Of a stretch of DNA of 7,445 nt, positions 5,455-7,445 are shown one piece after another (the stretch's first letter is position 1; the number at the start of each line of letters is the position of its first letter). The position numbers were made by a program, and so were the translations under genes. This DNA comes from Pseudomonadota bacterium. Its GTDB lineage: Bacteria; Pseudomonadota; Alphaproteobacteria; Rhodobacterales; Rhodobacteraceae. The notes beneath the pieces are model-generated. The model worked only from the letters and a program-made list of their open reading frames with translations, made no database searches and had not been told where the DNA came from. The stretch is from contig JAKAJW010000193.1 in NCBI GenBank assembly GCA_021813645.1, forward strand, positions 1 to 7,445, read 5' to 3'.

Positions 5455-6957
5455 ATGACCCGCTTCGCCCCGCATTCCGCCGCCCAGGTCCGCCAGGCCC
5501 CGCTGCCCGGCCAGCCGGTCTCGCCGGCCGAATGGGCCGCAGCCGGCCAGGCGCTGGCGGCGGGCCGGTTGACCCTTCTCGGGCTCTGGGGCGAACCGCA
5601 GGCGGTGCGGCTGGCGCTGCTCGACGCAAGCCGGCACCGGATCGGCCTGCTGCGCCTCGAGGCAGGCGAAACCTTCCCCAGCATCGCCCGCCTGCACCCG
5701 CCGGCCCAGCGGCTGGAGCGCAAGATCGCCGATCTCTTCGGCCTCGCCGCCACCGACAGCCCGGACCCGCGCCCCTGGCTCGATCACGGGCACTGGCCGC
5801 ACCGCCACCCGCTCGGCCACCCGCAGCCACCGGCGGCGGCGGCCGCGCCCTATGCCTTCCTGCCCAGCGAAGGCGAAAGCCTGCATCAGGTGCCGGTCGG
5901 CCCGGTCCATGCCGGCATCATCGAGCCCGGCCATTTCCGCTTCACCGCCCAGGGCGAAACCGTGGTCCGGCTGGAAGAGCGGCTCGGCTACACCCACAAG
6001 GGCATCGAGGGCCTGCTGCTCGGCGCGCCGCTGGCCCGCGGCGCCGCGCTTGCCGGGCGCAGTTCGGGCGACAGCGCCGTGGCCTATCAATGGGCCTTCG
6101 CCCAGGCCGCCGAGGCCGCGCTCGGCCTCGCCCCGCCGCCCCGCGCGCTGCATCTGCGCGCCATCGCCGCCGAGATGGAGCGGCTGGCCAACCACCTCGG
6201 CGACATCGGCGCGATCTGCAACGACGCCGCCTTCGCGATGATGCTCGCCCAATGTGCGGTGCTGCGCGAAAGCTGCCTGCGCGCCACCGCCACCGCCTTC
6301 GGCCACCGCTTCGGCCGCGACCTGATCGCCCCCGGCGGCACCACGCGCGATCTCGCCCCCGAGGGTGCCGCCGCGCTGCGCGCCGCCACCGCCGAGATCG
6401 CCGCCCGGCTGCCCCGGCTGATCGCGCTCTACGACGGCACCGCCTCGCTGCAGGACCGCACCGTGGGCACCGGCCGGCTGGCCCCCGAGCTTGCCCACCA
6501 GTTCGGCGCCGGCGGCTTCGTCGGCCGCGCCTCCGGCCGCGACTTCGACACCCGCCGCGACCTACCCTACGCCCCCTACGACCGGCTGAGCTTCCGCGTT
6601 CCCCTGCGGCAGGACGGCGACGTGAACGCCCGCATCTGGATCCGCTTCGCCGAGGCCGAGCAATCGCTGGCGCTGCTGGCGGAATTGCTCGACACGCTGC
6701 CCGAAGGCCCGATCGCCGCGCCGCTGCCGGCGCTCGAGGCGCCGCGCGAAGGCCTCGGTCTCACCGAAGGCTTCCGCGGCGACATCCTGGTTCACCTGAC
6801 GCTCGCCCCCGACGGCAGCATCGCCCGCGGCCATTTCCGCGACCCGTCCTGGTTCCAGTGGCCGCTGCTCGAAGCCGTCATCGAGGGCAACATCATCGCC
6901 GACTTCCCGCTGTGCAACAAATCCTTCAACTGCTCCTATTCCGGCCATGACCTCTGA
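5455..6957 (+). CDS. hyfG: HyfG-like large subunit (NuoC-NuoD fusion) without nickel-binding cysteines; Ehr-type
   Basis: This 500-residue soluble subunit corresponds to HyfG/HycE (about 555-570). Residues 1-110 form a reduced NuoC-like domain (FPSIARLHPPAQRLERKIAD near 74-93, then DSPDPRPWL). A His-rich linker (His111, 113, 116, 118, 122) follows. The NuoD/hydrogenase-like domain starts near 140 with VPVGPVHAGIIEPGHFRF, then RLGYTHKGIEGLL (176-188) and EMERLANHLGDIGAICND (240-257). In [NiFe] hydrogenases the next motif is RxCGxC; here it is R202-S-S-G-D-S207. The C-terminal DPCxxC is D463-P-S-W-F-Q468. All four metal-binding cysteines are therefore missing, though the fold is intact and there is no frameshift. 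The tail IADFPLCNKSFNCSYSG is, as I recall, characteristic of Ehr large subunits. It cannot carry a standard [NiFe] site; its substrate is unknown. The inferred role is redox or conformational drive of the membrane arm. Confidence 0.93.
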   Translation: MTRFAPHSAAQVRQAPLPGQPVSPAEWAAAGQALAAGRLTLLGLWGEPQAVRLALLDASRHRIGLLRLEAGETFPSIARLHPPAQRLERKIADLFGLAATDSPDPRPWLDHGHWPHRHPLGHPQPPAAAAAPYAFLPSEGESLHQVPVGPVHAGIIEPGHFRFTAQGETVVRLEERLGYTHKGIEGLLLGAPLARGAALAGRSSGDSAVAYQWAFAQAAEAALGLAPPPRALHLRAIAAEMERLANHLGDIGAICNDAAFAMMLAQCAVLRESCLRATATAFGHRFGRDLIAPGGTTRDLAPEGAAALRAATAEIAARLPRLIALYDGTASLQDRTVGTGRLAPELAHQFGAGGFVGRASGRDFDTRRDLPYAPYDRLSFRVPLRQDGDVNARIWIRFAEAEQSLALLAELLDTLPEGPIAAPLPALEAPREGLGLTEGFRGDILVHLTLAPDGSIARGHFRDPSWFQWPLLEAVIEGNIIADFPLCNKSFNCSYSGHDL

Positions 6958-7012
6958 CCGCCAACGCCCCGGCCCGTCCGGGCAACACCCGTCGGGCCCG
7001 CACCATGCGTAA
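6947..7012 (+). CDS. Possible 21-codon bridging mini-ORF between hyfG and hyfI
   Basis: An ATG at 6947 inside the end of hyfG opens a 21-residue frame that ends at TAA 7010-7012, just past the hyfI ATG at 7005. It covers the 47-base gap and runs through the hairpin at 6971-6998. No ribosome site is evident, so if used it would depend on ribosomes arriving from hyfG. The peptide is polar and Pro/His/Gly-rich with no known family. Chance is a serious alternative. Confidence 0.15.
   Translation: MTSDRQRPGPSGQHPSGPHHA
6971..6998 (+). promoter_or_regulatory. Stem-loop just upstream of the hyfI start
   Basis: GGCCCG (6971-6976) pairs with CGGGCC (6993-6998), and the inner CGGG (6979-6982) pairs with CCCG (6988-6991). 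This leaves a CAACA loop and a small TC/T internal bulge, ten G-C pairs in all. It ends six bases before the hyfI ATG, where a ribosome site would be, and no purine-rich site is seen there. No T-run follows, so it is not an intrinsic terminator. A role in limiting or coupling hyfI translation is inferred. Confidence 0.45.
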
Positions 7013-7445
7013 GTTCCTGCTGCAGGGCCTGCTCTCCCGCCCGCTCACCGAGCCCGCCCCGCCGCCGGCCGAGGCCGCGCGCGAAGACCTCGGCCGCAGC
7101 CTTGCGGAACGGCTCGCCCGGCTGCCCGGCCGCAGCCTCGCCATTCGCCAAGTCGATGCCGGTTCCTGCAACGGCTGCGAGCTGGAAATCCAGGCGCTTG
7201 GCAACCCGTACTACGACCTGGAGCGGTTCGGCCTGCGCTTCGTCGCCTCGCCGCGCCATGCCGATGTGCTGCTGGTCACCGGCCCGGTCAGCCGCAACAT
7301 GGTCGAGGCGCTGCGCCGCACCTATGCCGCCACGCCGGCACCGAAATGGGTGGTGGCGGCGGGCGATTGCGCCTGCGACGGCGGCTGTTTCAAGGGCTCC
7401 TACGCGATCGCCGGCGGGGTCGCCGACATCCTTCCGGTCGACCTG
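7005..7445 (+). CDS. hyfI: HyfI-like small subunit (NuoB family, [4Fe-4S] protein), 5' part
   Basis: The frame from ATG 7005 stays open to the window edge: 147 residues, 3' end missing. It belongs to the NuoB / group 4 hydrogenase small subunit family, which carries the single [4Fe-4S] cluster next to the large-subunit active site. Residues 1-45 are a leader with the proline-rich stretch EPAPPPAE. Then DAGSCNGCELEIQAL gives Cys55 and Cys58; the spacing CxxC is hydrogenase-like, whereas complex I has two adjacent cysteines. HADVLLVTGPV (85-95) and KWVVAAGDCACDGGCF (114-129) follow, with Cys122 the expected third ligand. The visible end ILPVDL normally leads into the PGCPP motif with the fourth ligand, which would lie a few residues beyond the window. 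Cys124 and Cys128 are extra cysteines near the cluster. The ribosome site is weak and a hairpin precedes it. Confidence 0.93.
   Translation, partial: MRKFLLQGLLSRPLTEPAPPPAEAAREDLGRSLAERLARLPGRSLAIRQVDAGSCNGCELEIQALGNPYYDLERFGLRFVASPRHADVLLVTGPVSRNMVEALRRTYAATPAPKWVVAAGDCACDGGCFKGSYAIAGGVADILPVDL

Noticed and set aside
6055..6100. Frameshift or sequencing error explaining the missing first cysteine pair
   Set aside because: Reading frame and family motifs are continuous on both sides, and the second cysteine pair is missing too, far away, with Ehr-like residues in place.
3790..6498. 902-residue open frame on the minus strand
   Set aside because: It lies opposite hyfF and hyfG, which have clear family motifs. 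The product is low-complexity G/R/Q/A/E-rich with no domain, as expected when GC-rich third positions remove stops on the other strand.
6971..6998. Intrinsic terminator between hyfG and hyfI
   Set aside because: The G-C stem is followed by CGCACCATG with no T-run, and hyfI is an essential partner of hyfG.
228..7445. A working hydrogen-evolving hydrogenase-4 or formate hydrogenlyase
   Set aside because: HyfG lacks both cysteine pairs of the [NiFe] site and no formate dehydrogenase or ferredoxin subunit is seen. The hyf names are kept only for family relationship.
228..7445. Part of the main complex I (nuo) operon or an Mrp antiporter operon
   Set aside because: The WDCGF...SFAQPLRRV signature in HyfB, the CNGCE spacing in HyfI, the HyfE tail and the B-C-E-F-G-I order fit the group 4 hydrogenase-like branch. 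The nuo order A-N and MrpA-G components are not present.

Overview
The window is a single plus-strand operon segment from a GC-rich bacterium, most likely an alphaproteobacterium. The GC-saturated third codon positions, the small XRE regulator ending in a GVELIGEG...GGRGVRL-type tail, and a short AAATATCCC/GGGGG repeat-like element all point that way. The last two resemble what I remember from Rhodobacterales and relatives, but the family is only a guess.

Layout: the 3' part of an XRE-type helix-turn-helix gene (2-235) overlaps hyfB (228-2225). Then come hyfC (2266-3222), hyfE (3222-3884), a 127-base spacer holding a repeat-like element and a possible 44-residue ORF, hyfF (4012-5448), hyfG (5455-6957), and the first 147 codons of hyfI (7005-7445), which runs off the window. 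Nothing convincing is encoded on the minus strand; the long minus-strand frames are GC-bias shadows. I see no promoter, terminator, RNA gene or CRISPR array, and no gene-free stretch of 300 bases or more.

Together the genes encode a membrane complex of the group 4 hydrogenase / complex I superfamily. It has two antiporter-like proton-channel subunits (HyfB, HyfF), a NuoH-like membrane anchor (HyfC), a NuoK-like subunit (HyfE), a fused NuoC-NuoD-like large subunit (HyfG) and a NuoB-like [4Fe-4S] small subunit (HyfI).

The central observation is that HyfG has none of the four cysteines that hold the [NiFe] centre. The first pair is replaced by Ser204/Ser207 and the second by Ser465/Gln468. HyfI keeps its hydrogenase-style Cys-x-x-Cys. 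This makes the complex an energy-converting hydrogenase-related (Ehr) complex, a family whose substrate and electron partner are not established, rather than a working hydrogenase. The set also lacks hyfD between C and E and, within the window, the ferredoxin-like HyfA/HyfH.

A second theme is how the genes are joined. They overlap or nearly abut, and each of the three larger gaps is bridged by a mini-ORF that begins inside the upstream gene and stops just past the next start codon. The hyfE-hyfF gap is flanked by a direct ATGACCC repeat, as if a roughly 124-base element had been inserted into an ATGA gene overlap. A hairpin lies just before hyfI.
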